Shown: positions 12,242 to 31,234 of the stretch, piece by piece
Position numbering within the stretch: position 1 is the stretch's first letter
Layout: the number at the start of each line of letters is the position of its first letter
NCBI RefSeq assembly: GCF_964204865.1
Contig: NC_135250.1
Coordinates: 32,541,395-32,605,394 of the forward strand
Direction of reading: 5' to 3'
DNA from: Styela clava
Taxonomy: Eukaryota; Chordata; Ascidiacea; Stolidobranchia; Styelidae
Length of the DNA stretch: 64,000 bases
Translations under genes and position numbers: made by a program
Notes under the pieces: model-generated
Database searches by the model: none
Seen by the model: only the letters and a program-made list of their open reading frames with translations
Told to the model about the DNA's origin: nothing

Positions 12242-15216
12242 TGTAATTTGGCAATATTCCTTTATTATTTTTAAACCAACGCTTTGCTGTAGTTCCATCA
12301 AACAAACTTGAACTTGTTTAAAGATATAGTGAATACAAGTTTCTTTGTTGAGATTTTACGCAGTGATATGAAATGGCTTTTATAACCTGCATTCCGCCGG
12401 TTAAATTTCCCGGGGGAGATTTCATTGTACGTGATGACAGATACGAGTTAATATTCAAAGGACTATAAAGTGTGTTTAGAGTTGCCAACGGGCTCATTTA
12501 AACAACACTAAACAACATTTCAACAACAGCCATGAAAACTGCGCAATTTGCCATTGGTACTGTTGCACAAGTACTGCTGTACATTTTGAGAACCAGTATT
12601 TTTTTAAGTCTCAGCCTCAAGCATGACTCGAAAATTAGTCTGCAAGATGTTTATCAAACTGTGTTGAAAGCATTTTAATCAGCCATGATTTTCGCAATAC
12701 TACACCAAACGTTATATTCGTACCGTGAGCACTGTCCCGCCGCTTATTGTAAGTGGCCAACTCTTCTATAGATGGGCCTGACCCCTTTCTAATTATGATC
12801 ACCACGTGACTCGTGCGTTCAAGTGTTACTCAATGCGGTGACGACATGAGTCTGGCCACAAATGGTTGTCACCACAACTCATCTCCACACTCAACATTTC
12901 CCTGCGGATCTATATGCTTCGGATATGAGATTTTTATCGAGGGCGGGTAAATGATTGACAAGTTAAATTTTCGCTTTTTCTGAAAAGTAAAATCACTTTT
13001 ACAACCGATCCCGCCTAGCAACTGGGTGTAATAAATATTTAGGAAAGAATAATGAGACTGTTGTAAATAATCATAAATTTTATCGATATTAACGAGTTAC
13101 AAAAATCCACAGGATCGAAAGGCCGCAATTATATTTGTTCAATTATTAAGCTTCTCTTTGCGGATTGTTAGTCACGTAATCAAATAAATGTGGTGACATC
13201 ATAGCTGATGACATCACTACTTTACGATTGTTTCGAAATCGCTTATCAAACCAGATTATACATTCAACAACCGGGAATTATATCCAATCCAGGGTATCTA
13301 AAGAATGACCGACGCGCAAGTAATAACATGTCGAGGATGTCACTCGAGTAGGGCTTGGCATTTCCGAATACCTGATGATTTCAGAATCGAATCGAATCTC
13401 AAAAACTTGCATGTGACGACTTGTAATGGGTTCTTTATTCAAACAAATTACGGAAAACATAAAATCTAGCACTCAGACAAATCGCTGAGCTACTCTTGGC
13501 AATGGCACAACTTATGACAGTGTAATAAAGCGAGAAACTCTAGCCATTGTGAAGTGTTTTGGGGCCTGTGAGTGCGACATAAAGGCTAATAACACTGACT
13601 CTGGGCCATATTCGGAGAGAGGCAATGACGAATACACTCATAAACTGTTGATATAAATACCAACGAATTCAAAGGTATTTTGGGGCCGAATCGAAACTGA
13701 ATTGATGACCTAATATTCCTGGTTGATTGCAATGTCTTTGTTGTCTTATCAACGACGAATTGTTCTCTTTATAACATCATAAACGTCTCGCAGGCGAAAC
13801 AAGCAAACAGGGCGCGGCCGCTTGATATATTTGCTTTCACTTAAGAAGAATTTGATCAGAAGAATCCCAGAGCCGTCCACTGTGCATGGAGCACGTGTGG
13901 TCGATGAATAACTGACTAATGTGAGAATGTATCGTACATGGCTGTCACTGACTATGACGACATTAATTCAGACAAATATGACGGAAGCGAAATGTTTTAT
14001 AAATTTAAATTGTTTGTCATTTATCACGTGTGGCTTTCGATAAATATCACATATTTACATATGGCCGAACATAGAACAACGAAACGTAATGTTTTATTTG
14101 TCTTAGTAAATCATTAATTAGGGCACGAGATAGTATCAAGCCTCGGAACTGAAATGGTGTTTTGGGAATGCCGTCCAGCCCTGACAAGGCAGGGACGAAG
14201 TTCCAAGCAGTGTCAAGTGTGCGCAGTATTAGCTAGCAATACGTGGAATATATATATTTTGCTTGGTTACATCTAATTTTGTTTTAACTTCAGTTGTTGA
14301 GGCTAGTGTTATTTCCGATATTTGTTGGGCCCGACAGACTACTACATCGCCGCAGTAAAACCAAAATAACTTATCGCATCACATTTTTCAGAAATTAATT
14401 TTTTCTGATCTTCTGACGTTATGAAGGTGGGGAGGTGAAATATAAGCCTCTGATACAATTCCTTATGGAATCAAATAAAGAACAGCAGAAAAGTAACAAC
14501 TAGCTTTACACAAAAGTAGCCTGTATGAAAGTACTACTACAAAATAAGTACTAACCTCCGCCTCGTCAAAGAAGGTGGCACATCTCAGAATAAGCTGTAC
14601 GTAGCAAAGGAAACGCACGCGTTTTTCATCAATGATGGAGATCTGTGAAAAATAATATGAAAATCAAAATGCTTGCTTATAGGGTTCTTGTGAGCCCCCC
14701 CCCCCCCTCCTTTCAATGTAAAAAATGCATTTTCTGTATCATAAATAAAATTTTTCGGAGTTTGAAATGATTATTAGACCCCATGTCTGCTGAAACCCCA
14801 CGTTATTTGGCGTCCGGTAATGGTCTAGCTTGGCAATACGTAATTTCATTTTGACGAAGTACAATCTAGGAAAAATTGAGGAGCCTCAGAAACGTTGTGC
14901 CCCACAATTGAATTTTTGCGAGGCAGGGGGAGGAACAAGCATGTTTCACCCCCATTTTTAGACACCCCTGTATATTGCGAATACATACTAGAGATGTTGA
15001 CCTAACAGTCTAAATCTTACGTATCAAAGTTTTTAGTTTGGTTTGATATAATAAGGCCCTCGTCGATATTTCAGTTAAATCGAGGATTCACATTACCCAG
15101 TGATATGTAATTCTATGCCATTCCATACTTCATAAACTCGCAGAGTAGATGATAATGTTTGATGAGATACTGCACATTCATTTCCAGATTTTATCAATTG
15201 TCTAACAAAAAATAAG
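12242..15216. other. Intergenic gap between the two MYADM-like genes
   Basis: There is no recognisable gene here. A run of 13 C lies at 14695-14707. A sequence ending in ACACCCCTG near 14971 resembles one end of a hAT-type element, but no matching left end is visible. The phrase TTTTGGGGCC occurs near 13560 and again near 13680. Confidence 0.45.
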
Positions 15217-18200
15217 ATGGAGGACGGTCTAAAATACGTCATCAGTAAAGAAGGAATAATTAAATTCATCGTCATATTGTTCGGCTGCGTCACATTCGCG
15301 CTCCTAGCGGACACCGGTTATTATTATTCGACTGAAATGAAATGGGTTCTGGCTGCTTTCATCATTTCGTTTTCATTATCTGTGCTGTTCTACTTCTTCC
15401 GTCTTATAAGTAAGTCAAATTTTCAATTTTTTTTTGTCAAATCGGTTACGAAATATACAAATAGATTGTTCAACAGAATTTATGTTGTTGTTATATATAT
15501 GTTGAAATATCGCTTTTCATCGCAGTCAATGGCAAATTTTCAGTACTCGGTATGGAGTTGCTATAAGACCAGTATTTTTTATTTTTCTATGAACTCCGGG
15601 GCACAATATTTCATCAAAATTTTTCTGCTTATTTTAACTCGCCGGAACACTTTTATGGCATATGGGAACATTCTAATGCAGTTGTCCTCAAACTTTTTAA
15701 GCCCCCTTTCAGAATTTGTCTCGAACCCCACCGCAAAAATGACTTGCTGAAAATTAGCAGTTATAAATAACAGATAGTAAGACGAAAGTATGTCTTATTC
15801 AAAAAACACGTGGATGGAACGTCATTTCCAAAAAAGGCGAGCAAGATTAAATCTAACAAATATTTTTATTTAGCCTTACGCCCGATCAAAAATTTGTCTA
15901 CGCCCTCTTGTGTGACAAAATCCACCGTTTGAGAAGCACTGCTCTAATGACAAATGGGGACATTCAGATTTGATCTCCGTGCTCGTACATCTAAGCATTG
16001 CTATCCTGCTTTGAATTACCGAGAACAAAATACGTTAACGATCGCAAAATGATATATTTCAGAACTTGCACCGAAGATGAATTGCGGAGGTCCCTTCTCT
16101 TATGACGGATTTGATTTCCTCTGGGCCTGGTTTTCAACTATCTGGTGCCTCACTGCTTCCATCGTTTTCAGCATGCATTTTCCAAAATCAGAGTGAGTGA
16201 AATATCATCAAGAACGCGCCCGAATGTGGGTTTATGGTATCATCTTGTCTGTTGCGGTGACAGCGAAGTCTTTTCTCAGGCGATATATTGTTGTCTGCTT
16301 CAAAAATTTATGGCGTAAAGTCGTAAACAAAAAAAAATCCTATTTTCTCATCTTCATTCACGCAACTTAACGCGTATAAGTCATAACTCGCTTGAGTCCA
16401 TTTTCGCAGCACTAGCAATCCTGGATGAACTATTTGGGAAGCAAGTTGATGAAAAGGCCTAATATGTGTGTTTTTGTTTCATTCAGTTTCTACAAATACG
16501 GAGAAGCAATCGGGAGCATCATATTTGCCTACTTGACTGTCATAGCTTACGCTGTCGAAGCTTTCTTCCTGAGACTGTACGCTCCGGCTAACATAGGTAA
16601 GACTTCAATGCAGAAGAAGAACAAAGCTGGTATCTACCAGGAAGCAACTTCGAGAACCCCTGGCTCTTTCACTATGAGCGTTCCCACATTGCGTATACCG
16701 GAGAGACAGATCGGGGTATAGTTGTTGAACTGGTACCACTACTAGGTGTTTGCCGAAACCTTAATTTGAGCAAACATTCGTAGCCGATCAATGAGAATGT
16801 TGACGATACATATAAATTTACCATCGCGACGGAGGCGTCATTAAACACTGATTAACGCAAGACTTGAAGCATTTCACATTACTCTGGCAAAAAAAAAAAT
16901 TGCATAGAGTATATTCCCACTTTTTAGAAAATTATTCAGAAATTAAAATATCTTTTTTTATATACGGAATGTATAATAATACGCTCGATCCAACACAATA
17001 TAGAAACACCAAGGTTGACAAATTTGTACAAATGCTTCACGAGCAAACATATTTAATAACATATTTCAGACATAATATATATAATAATATACATAATAAA
17101 CATATTTCAGATTTATTAAGGAAATTGTCACATGCTGTAGGGATTTTGAGTAAAATTCATAAACTCCTCCCCACTCAAGTTCTGCGTATGATATACTTTG
17201 TACTCTTTCAGTCCCATATACAATATGATTTGGTGGCATGGGGATACTCGGCTACTAGCAAATTGTCAAAAATGATAGAAATTCTACAAAATAAAGCTGT
17301 GAGAATATTATCTAATTCTCCACCTCGCTCCAGTTGTACCCCTTTATTTGCTAAACTAAAAATACTCAAATTCAAAGACTTGTGTCTTTTTAAAGTTGCA
17401 AAAGTAATGTATCAATATTCATCAAATTTATTACCAAGAGCTTTTGATAATTATTTCACGGCACAGTCTCATGTAAATAGCCACCACACTCAATCATCAG
17501 CCCAATGATCTTTTTTTGTTTCAAGATGTAAATCAAAGCGGACACAAAGCGCTCTGAGATACACCGGGGTAAACATTTGGAATGACTCACCTCCTAGCAT
17601 CAAAGCCTCAACATATCCAAATTTCAAAACTCAGTTACGCAACTATTTACTATCCTTATATTTTTCATAAATGTGTGTTGCATTTCCCTATATCATAGTT
17701 TTATTTCAGTGTCTCCTAGACATGATTCTGTGATTGTTGGTCTTTAATATTTCTTCATGTACATTGAGATATTTTACTGTCATGCAGACGTCTTTTCTCG
17801 TTTCAGTACTGGTATTTATTCCTTTGGTATCGTACTCTTTCTAGTCCTTACTTAATATGTATTGTCCAATTTTTTCCCAGAAACGCTAACCAAAGTGTGC
17901 CTGAACAGCACCGCTTCGAAATAATATAGGGGGAAATCCCAATTCTATAAACAACAAGGTTTATTATTGCCTTGCAGCGTCATCTTGGGGCGATGCTGTT
18001 CTCGCATAAAAACGTTTCGCGCTGTGCTAATTTTGTAGCCATAAGTTTTAAGCTATTTAAGGTTGCCGCTGACAAGTAGACCGAATGGTCATTTCGCGGT
18101 TATCCCGTCATTCTGTACAAATTTTTTTTTATTTTTCTTGTTTTCATTTTGTTATATTTTATCGGAATGACAAATAAAAAACGATTTGATTGATTCTTTT

Positions 18201-19824
18201 TATGTTTTAGGTTTCGTCGCCACAAAGCCAGGCTGGATCAAGACAGCAATTGTCGTCTTCGGTGCAGCAACATTTGGTCTCATGGTCGAATCGGGGTACA
18301 ACTGGTGCTGGTGGGAGAAAAGGTATATAATATATCAATATAATCAAGGTGTATTTAGATGCAACTAGGTCCCAATGATGTTTTGTACAAAATCACTGTC
18401 AAATGGGATTAGTTTCTGGGATTGGGATGGGATTTTCACTCCAGTAAATGATACTGATATTTTACTCGCCATTGGTTCTCGGATTAAAAGGATCAAAAAT
18501 CGTACCGGTACCTTAGAACTTGACAAGTGCCCCATTGTAACGTGTTTAATCAACTTTAGTTAAGTAACCGATGACAATAAACTTATCCTGAAGCAAAAAT
18601 GCCGCAAGGATGCTATTGATCGCTCACTCCCTGAAACTGATATCAAATTCAACTAATGTCGAAAAGTAGAGCAGGCAAACAGCCCTTCCCAGATACCGGT
18701 CATGCCGTAATATCATCTCACTCACCTAACTCATTCCAGTAAAAATCCGCTATAGACTTCAGAAAATTCTTTTTGAAATGTTGTAAATAATAACATGGTA
18801 GCATCGCAACAAAGGATACTACTATTTCGTGCTTTCAGAACCGTTCCCTGATTTTTATAACTGTCTACTACTGCGGCTGCAATACAACTCGAATAATTGC
18901 ATTCCTAGATCTTTAGCGTGGATCAAGAGCGCCACCTTACGAATGTTCAAGTTATTTTGCAAACTTCGATATCTTTTATTAATTAATTAAGCTTATTCAA
19001 CCAGGTAGATATACAACTTTTTATTATGCACTCATATAAGACGATCGTTTGGCTTACGCCAGGTTACTAGGCTGGTTTGGGTATAGTCAATATTGTTCCA
19101 CAGACAAGGATCGTTCAGAAAATTCAAATTCAGAAAAGTAAGAAACGAAGTCTCCTGATTATCTCAAAAATATAAATTCCTAACCCTCTACTTTTTCTCG
19201 TAGTTGCGATGCGGGAACAACGTACGCATTGGTCGTCTTCTGTGTGGCTTGGAGCGTCACTACGTTAATGTGGATAGGACATATGGCGGCTCCTAAAGGA
19301 AGGTAAACCTTGTAAAATTTTCTTATTTAGTTTATTGTCTCAAATAGCCGAAAAATAATAAATAATGAGAATTATACAACATGTCGCCAAGCATTCCAGA
19401 TGTTTTAATTTCCAGCTCAGGGATGATTGCGTACATGGTGCAGTAAGGGGGAAACGGTACTTAACAGTTTGAAAATTCTAGCCCATCACTATTTCCCATA
19501 AAATTTGACCCACGCAGAGTTATTGGATGCGTCATGACAAGAGTATCTCCAGCACGAAGCACCAATTGTCAAGTCTAATGCCAACCAACTGTCATCTTTT
19601 ACAGCATCGAAGGATCGCCCGCTTTTCAAAAAGTCGAATTTGTTTGGGCAATTATCGGAATCCTGTTTTTCCTGAGTGGAGCGTCGTGTTTTGCAGCGTA
19701 CATGGATTGCAGTGGCAATGATTTCGACAATCTTCCAAAATGCCAGAAGAGACTCACTGGCGTCATAGCAGGATTTCTTGTTGGAGTTCTTTACCTGGTA
19801 GAAGCGGTCATGCTGAAGCCGTAG
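15217..19824 (+). CDS. MYADM-like: MYADM-like double-MARVEL membrane protein, copy 2
   Basis: Six exons (15217-15409, 16063-16192, 16487-16596, 18211-18322, 19204-19302, 19605-19824) give 287 aa. Exons 1, 3, 4, 5 and 6 have exactly the same lengths (193, 110, 112, 99, 220) and phases as copy 1; only exon 2 differs (130 against 136). Shared blocks include DGFDFLW.WFSTIWCL, AYAVEAF/Y, the G(Y/F)(I/V)AT start of repeat 2 and the GVLYL/I(V/I)(E/D)AV end, so this is a tandem duplicate. Eight membrane segments in two MARVEL repeats are again predicted. Intron 3 is enlarged to about 1.6 kb by a LINE fragment. The first exon's frame stays open well into intron 1, to 15750, which looks accidental because copy 1 splices at the same place. 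The cell role is presumably membrane organisation, by family. Confidence 0.9.
16870..18195 (+). mobile_element. 5'-truncated non-LTR retrotransposon (CR1/Jockey-like) in MYADM-like 2, intron 3
   Basis: The + strand encodes the region after the reverse transcriptase core that is typical of CR1/Jockey-type LINEs: about 17110-17460 with HISDLLRKLSHAVGILSKI, a QVLRMIYFVLFQSHIQYDLV block and an LQNKAVRILSN block. After a TGA at 17506-17508 the same frame resumes with a RYTGVNIWNDSPPSIK block and ends at a TAA near 17670. A roughly 500-base 3'UTR follows, then AATAAAAAACGATTTGATTG, the short-repeat tail common in these elements. The catalytic core is missing, as expected of a 5'-truncated dead copy. 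It is in the same orientation as the host gene. The exact 5' boundary is uncertain. Confidence 0.8.
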
Positions 19825-20163
19825 TAACTTGAAATATTGAAAATACAACCACTCGCACAAATCCTCCAAAATATAAGACAAAGGAACTAGGCCTGCATAT
19901 GCCGAGCACCGACAGAACCAGCCATTTTTTTCATAAGCGTTTCTGTCACGACTAGTTAGTTACTTGTTTCATATATCTGTTCTCTACTAATGAGTTTTTA
20001 GATTGATAATTTGCATCTGCACTCACTCCAATTTGCTTTATTTTATGACGAGGTATGACATGTTTTTGCCAGGTACCGGTAGCCAATTTTGAAATAATTT
20101 CGTGTTTGTATCGAATTATAGCGTAGGGCATTTTTTTCTGCTGTGAATTGGTCTTTTTGAAAA

Positions 20164-20169
20164 AATAAA
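20164..20169 (+). other. Candidate polyadenylation signal, MYADM-like gene 2
   Basis: AATAAA lies 340 bases after the stop codon; a second one lies near 20235. Either could end the transcript. Confidence 0.4.
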
Positions 20170-20239
20170 CTCGTTTATTTCAAATCCTAGTGTGTAATTA
20201 TCCATTCCTTTGGGTTGAAATTTCACAACCTACCGCAAT

Positions 20240-21142
20240 AAATTTAATGCATTATGTTATATTTGTTGTTTTCTATTGAGGTTTACTGATAACGTTGCGC
20301 GCACAGGCGCAAAAATAAACGGAAGCTCAATTCATCATCAATAAGTTTAGAACCGATTAAGAAATCAGGTGACTACATGTACTCCCATTTCGACTTTAAA
20401 ATACTTTCTATAACTTCTAATTTGCCTTAAAATATTATTTATCATCTGATGACTTGAATTCGGGAACTCCTTGGAACATTTTCAACCCAATAGAAGCTTC
20501 AACTACAGGGTATATTTCGACATTCCACACAGTTTTTTTTTTTTCAATTATAGCATGCACATGATTAGAAAGTTTTGAAAACTCTGCCATGCGCTTTCTC
20601 AACTTCACAAGTTTTCACCCAGACTACTCTACCCTACCCCACATCTTCATTCATCCAACTTGGCATTCGGCGACTCCACAGCTAGAATAGGCGCGAAGAT
20701 ATTTTACTCCTGTGAACTAATTCGATATCCTATTTGGCAATCCTCATAAAACCATTCACGGCGAGGCAAAATGTCTTTTATCTATTTTTCTTTCCTACTA
20801 GCCGTTTCTCTTCTGATCTCATATTTTCTCGGTGTATGTTTGTTTTAAATAACTCAACAATTTTGGGTGAGCGGACACCTACCACTTCTTTTATCAATAC
20901 CTTTCAATCTAAAATTTGTACGTTTTGAACCTTACTGAAGGTTTCGATTGCTCTTCCGATTTCATAAACAGCTTGATTTCTTTTGTTATTATCAATTATT
21001 AAGTCTTTTATGCCGATTACGTAGTCAAAATGAACCTATACTTTAACCATAGAAGTCGACACCTAAGAACAGAAATGTTCTGTACAAGCAGCCTACTCAC
21101 AACACACTGAAAATCAGAAGTCATTTTCGCATTATTTTGATT
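20240..21142. other. Gap between convergent MYADM-like 2 and RPS18
   Basis: The two genes point toward each other, so this stretch holds only their 3' ends and AT-rich spacer. I see no gene or element with defined ends. Confidence 0.45.
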
Positions 21143-21148
21143 TTTATT
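21143..21148 (-). other. Polyadenylation signal of RPS18
   Basis: On the minus strand AATAAA lies about 17 bases after the TAA stop. Such a very short 3'UTR is typical of ribosomal protein genes. Confidence 0.6.
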
Positions 21149-21164
21149 GTCAATATAACATACT

Positions 21165-26561
<5,397 letters not shown>

Positions 26562-26588
26562 GACCACAGGCAGCTACGAAACTTCTCC

Positions 26589-26596
26589 AAAAAGAA
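26589..26596 (-). promoter_or_regulatory. Possible 5' TOP tract of RPS18
   Basis: On the minus strand a pyrimidine run TTCTTTTT lies about 28-35 bases upstream of the ATG. Ribosomal protein mRNAs normally begin with C followed by pyrimidines (the TOP motif, a target of growth-dependent translational control). The C at 26594 followed by five T would fit a cap site with a 5'UTR of about 33 nt. This is inferred from position alone. Confidence 0.4.
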
Positions 26597-26863
26597 CGGT
26601 ATAGCAAAATCATTCAACCAAATCAAAAACGGGTGGTGGCAGAAGACGTAATTATTAAATCCGGAAATATACAGAAATTTGAAATAGGAATATATTTTGT
26701 TGTAAAACTCGCGACAATAATAACCAGTAATGTAATATTCAGAAAAACAGTGAAAATCTTCCGATTCCTACTTTAAAAAAATTTGAATATAAATAATCTT
26801 CGAGTAGTATCCTAATTATCGATTTCCGGCTCTTTTTTTATTCTGGATCCCCGACCTGCCTAC

Positions 26864-27220
26864 CAGGATAGGATAGGATAGGATTTACATATTTATCCCG
26901 GGGGAGAGGAAAGCCGATAAGACGGCTTATCCATATGGCGAACCACGGCCTCTCGTCCGGTTACCATTCCAAGTCGGGTATGGGATTAGTTTTACTGTAT
27001 TGTTTGTTTTCGGAAGCATGAACTTGGTGGTGGAGGAAGCCGTAACCGACCAGCGGTTACGTGAACCACCCAACGACGGCGAGGAGTCCAGCAATCCTCT
27101 CGCACATAACCATCCCTGCATGGGATTCAAACCTGCGAACCCACGCAGAGTAGTTAGAGGTGCGGTGGCGAGCGTATTCCTAACGCTTAGCCCGTTGAGC
27201 CACACCGCCGCGCCGGAATG
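26864..27220 (-). repeat. tRNA-derived SINE, fullest copy
   Basis: Read on the minus strand, the element starts with a tRNA-like head: GGTGTGGCTCAACGGGC resembles an A box and GGTTTGAATCC a B box. A roughly 200-base body follows with the phrases GAGGATTGCTGGACTCCTCG and GGTCGGTTACGGCTTCCTCC, then CTAATCCCATACCCGACTTG. It ends in a short tandem tail of CCTAT units at 26866-26885. Five other copies in the window share the body, which shows a dispersed family. An overlapping 92-residue open frame is not a gene. Confidence 0.8.
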
Positions 27221-27229
27221 GTGGATGTA

Positions 27230-30200
27230 ATCAATTTGCCATAAAATTAATCGGTGTTTAAATTGAATTTTCCATCATCGGGGTGTTCATAATCAAGGAC
27301 AATTATTTACGGCCTTTACAATTAAATTATCTTGGAAAAATTGGAATTTGGGAAAATGAGATTTTATCGCTTCAACTCAATTCTAGGTTTGACTTGAAAC
27401 TCATACACGCAAGAATTTCGAATTTTGATTTGTAATTACAAGAGTTTGTCTGGTATAATGATAATTTTGAATCGCCAAGGCTCATATCGGTTGAATTTGA
27501 TCATTTTTATCAATTAGTGAAGAATGATTCAACAATCACAATTTGTGCAGTTGCGTATACACTTCTTTCGCTTAGGTATATTTGTGAGTTTTTAATTGTG
27601 TTTCAATAAGTTAGTTGTAATTAAAATGACCTAATTGTCACCAAGTCTTCCTAAGAGCTTTATTTTTGCCCCAATATTGAAAATTAATCACGGAAAAGCT
27701 GCGATAGACTAGGCTAAAATTATTTATCAGTTACTGTAAGCCGCACGCGGTTGAATTTATTTTTGTATAAAAAACCATGGGTTTTGGACAGGCGAATCAA
27801 TTTGTGAGCGCCAACTCTTCAATACAATTCTGAAAAAAGTCAAAAAGTTTACATTACTTAAGTATAGGACCTGATTTTGATGAACCATCAATAATTTTCC
27901 ACGTGCGCTTCGCATATATTTGTTTATCTTCACCCTTTCTGGAGAATAGATTGGCAACGCATAGGCTAAATGGCACACGTGGCTCGTCGGTGTGCCCAAT
28001 GACATTAAACAACATGATAGGCATCTCTGACGTCACTCCATAAGACTATACGCAAAAGATTGTATTTCATGATACGCTTCAATGCACATAGTAATCGTCG
28101 CCTTTCGAGACCGTTTCCCGTTCGCTTTTGCTACTCGGCGCCTTCTTTACGTGTAGTATCTGCCCTTTTGCGCCTGTGACGAAAGAAAATAATTATTATA
28201 TCTAAGAAGTTTTGCTCACTTGGAAAGCTGGAATGACAGACAAGCTAGCTGTAAAGAGTAATTCTGGACATCATAGACGTTTTTATTTTATCAGAGAAGA
28301 TTACAAACGCTATAGTGTAAAGATTTGTGTGGAACATTTTGCAGATAATGACAAAGTTCAAAGTTACTAGTTTTAATGTTTGTACTTAAACATTGAAATT
28401 TTATTTAAAGACGGTGTCTTACAAAACAACAAGACTGTTTATACTTCTCTTAACGGTGCTGTGATACAATTCCATAACACAAAGTTTGCACCCATCGAAC
28501 TTGCTTTAGTAGGTGAATTTATTAGACATATTACATATTCAGTTTATCGTAGGTAACATTGATGGTACATAATGCCTCGTAGATATGTTTGTGTCTAAAT
28601 TTAGAAATTTAGCTCATAGCCCACTAATTAGTATTATCGTCTATGCAGGAGGTTGCAGGGCTGAATTCAACTTGCAGCCTTACCGATCACCTGATGATGC
28701 TCATTTAGTTTGGCTCGAGCAAGTCTTCTTGAAAGACTTGTGTGAATGGAAACTACCTATATCTTTTGCCTTCCTCCAATTTTAGAAGACAAATTTAATC
28801 TGAGGAATTTTGCATATAGTTCTCATTGATTGTTGGCTGTTTATATTTCCTATTAATTGTGAATTCTGATTATAACAAAGAGTTGAAAAAATTTTTACGT
28901 AATTTACTGGCACCTTTTTCTTGTCAATACTCCAAGCTGAGGTAATAAACAAGACAATACATTTATGTCACCTGGAAGCAAAATATGCACATAAAAGTTT
29001 GACACATTGAGATAATACATCGCGACAGCAAATACAAGTTACAATACAAGTCATACAATATGCCGCATCGCATTTTGGAAATTGTAAAAAGGGCCGCAAA
29101 CAGTTTTTGATAATGTATACTTAAAAGATAGTTTTAGTTTGTGACATATATTGTGATGCAATTAAACAGTTGGATTAAGTTCTATTATTTTCTCTAATTT
29201 TAAATGCAATTACATATTAATATTTGCATTCCACTATTATTGCAAGTTACTGTATTTATCACAAAAAAATCATAAAATTCTATGTACAACCATCAAAATC
29301 ATTTTTGAACAAGCTTTGGATAAGGAAAGAATAATACATACACTAAGAATGACTTAATCTAAATATATGGACGTAAAATTAACAAAAATACTATAGTATA
29401 AACTCAATGTTTACTCAATTACATTTGCCCTGACGTTTGGCATCTTTTTTGTGTCACCAGCATACTAAGGCCAGGCTGAAATGATTTTATAGTACCAACT
29501 CTTATAGTAACTAACGAGGTCACATGATCATGGGAGAATATGGATCTGTGAGAATGTTTAATTAATTCCAGTAATGCAAGAAAGCGTAAAGATCAGTAAA
29601 CGAACAAATGACAGATTTTTTTGACAAGAAATTTTGCGCCACATTGCGTGGCATTGAGTTGCTTGAATTATTGTTTATATTGATTTTTAGTAAACTAAGT
29701 CGTTGTATAATTATATTAATATACAAACACATGGAAATTTTCTGTTCGAAGTTGGTCTTTGAGTTTGTCATATTGACTGCTGAGTTTATTGTGTTATTTC
29801 ATTGTACTGATGGAAATATGACAAAACAAAAACAATGTGCTTCGGAATTTTGAGAAATGCAGAAATATTGTAAATCCCATTTTTCTTCGAAAATGCCACC
29901 TTCTTCATGTACTTTGCGTTTAATTTACCCACTCAAATGTTTTATTCAAGTATTCTTTTGCTAGCTTGATGTGTAAATTTTTAATTGGGTCAAAATGTGA
30001 AAAAAAAAAAAATTTCCCAAAACTACTTTCAGTAAATTGTTTTTTGCGCAAATAATCAATTTCACTTTAAAAAATTGGAAAAATCTTTTACATTTAGATA
30101 AAAAAAAAACTTTCAAAAAACTATTACAATTATTGTTTAGCGTTCGAGGGCCGCACTGGGAGTTCTCTGGGGCCGCGAGTTTGACATCCCTGGTCTATAT

Positions 30201-31234
30201 TTAAGTTGTCCAAAATATTGAACAGTATTTTAGCATGAATCATGATTATACCCTTCCCTGAATTTCTTCTATAGTACTACTAAAATTTGATGGAACCAAT
30301 TCTAACACAGGTGTAGTGAGTGACCCATAATCTACATTTCCAAAGCTGTTTTAATTATGTCTGGCGTGTTTTGTGCCTTTTTACAAGTAAGACCCATACA
30401 CAACTCTACCGGGGGAGTCAAATGTCTTTGCATGCCTCCATAGGTTGTTCTTCTATTGCAAACATTTATGGAGTACTCTAATTGTAATTCTTGGAATCAC
30501 ACTGTCACTGATATTTTGCCAGACTTCTGATATCTCCCCGTCTGCTACAGTTGTCCTGTGAATAAATAATGGGAAATTGAGGTTAGACGAATAGTTGAAA
30601 GTTTTGCTTTATGTCGACTTAATTTCTTGATTGATATTCTTACTATTTTTGCTATTGCCTCTTGTGCTGCAGGAATCTCACAATGCTTAAACAGGTTTGT
30701 CCACAACATTCACATCTGAAGAAAGAGAGGATATTTATTAATTTTCGTTAAGAATAAATAAAGCAGTCTATATGATTTAGAATGGAAAAGCTAATAAATC
30801 CAATATCTCATGTTAAATGTAAAAAATGTTTTACTGAATTTGGTATATAAACCAACTAATGAAGGGGTTTAGTCCAAAAATTACAGGCATTCGTGGCTTC
30901 ATATACTTGAGAGATCATACTATACAATATAGACCGGTATGGGTGAAATGTTAGGTGAACTTATTAACCCTTTGAATCAATACGCAAATAGAAGTGATTG
31001 AGCAATAGTATGTTACAGCAATCCGTATATATCCTCATTGGTTAGAAAAATCTAAATGGAGGTGCATGAACTATTTGAAATCATAAGGGGTAGGTAAATA
31101 TGCAATTTCGGCAAATGGGCAACTACGTACCGTACTGAATTAATAACTTTGTAGTATTTGAAAAAGCTGGCTTTCCCACATGCACTTAACAGTGCGATGC
31201 CCGGGTGTGATATACAACAATAGTATTTATCTTA
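27230..31234. other. Gap with decayed transposon remnants
   Basis: I recognise no gene. The right part ends in a hAT-type terminus, GAGTTTGACATCCCTG, at about 30178-30193, preceded by GGGCCGC phrases typical of hAT ends; its left end is not found. A short frame at 28585-28785 with YRSPDDAHLVWLEQVFLKDL and a fragment near 28320 with KICVEHFADND loosely resemble pieces of a THAP-type transposase, but are too broken to call. Confidence 0.4.

Noticed and set aside
14695-14707. A run of 13 C
   Set aside because: A simple homopolymer, with no associated feature.
15217-15750. A 177-residue reading of MYADM-like 2 that runs on past exon 1
   Set aside because: The stretch after 15409 is intron: a good GTAAGT donor is there, copy 1 splices at the same place, and the extension has no similarity to MARVEL proteins.
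26927-27230. Overlapping open frames of 76 and 92 residues on both strands
   Set aside because: They lie wholly in the SINE; other copies of the family break these frames.
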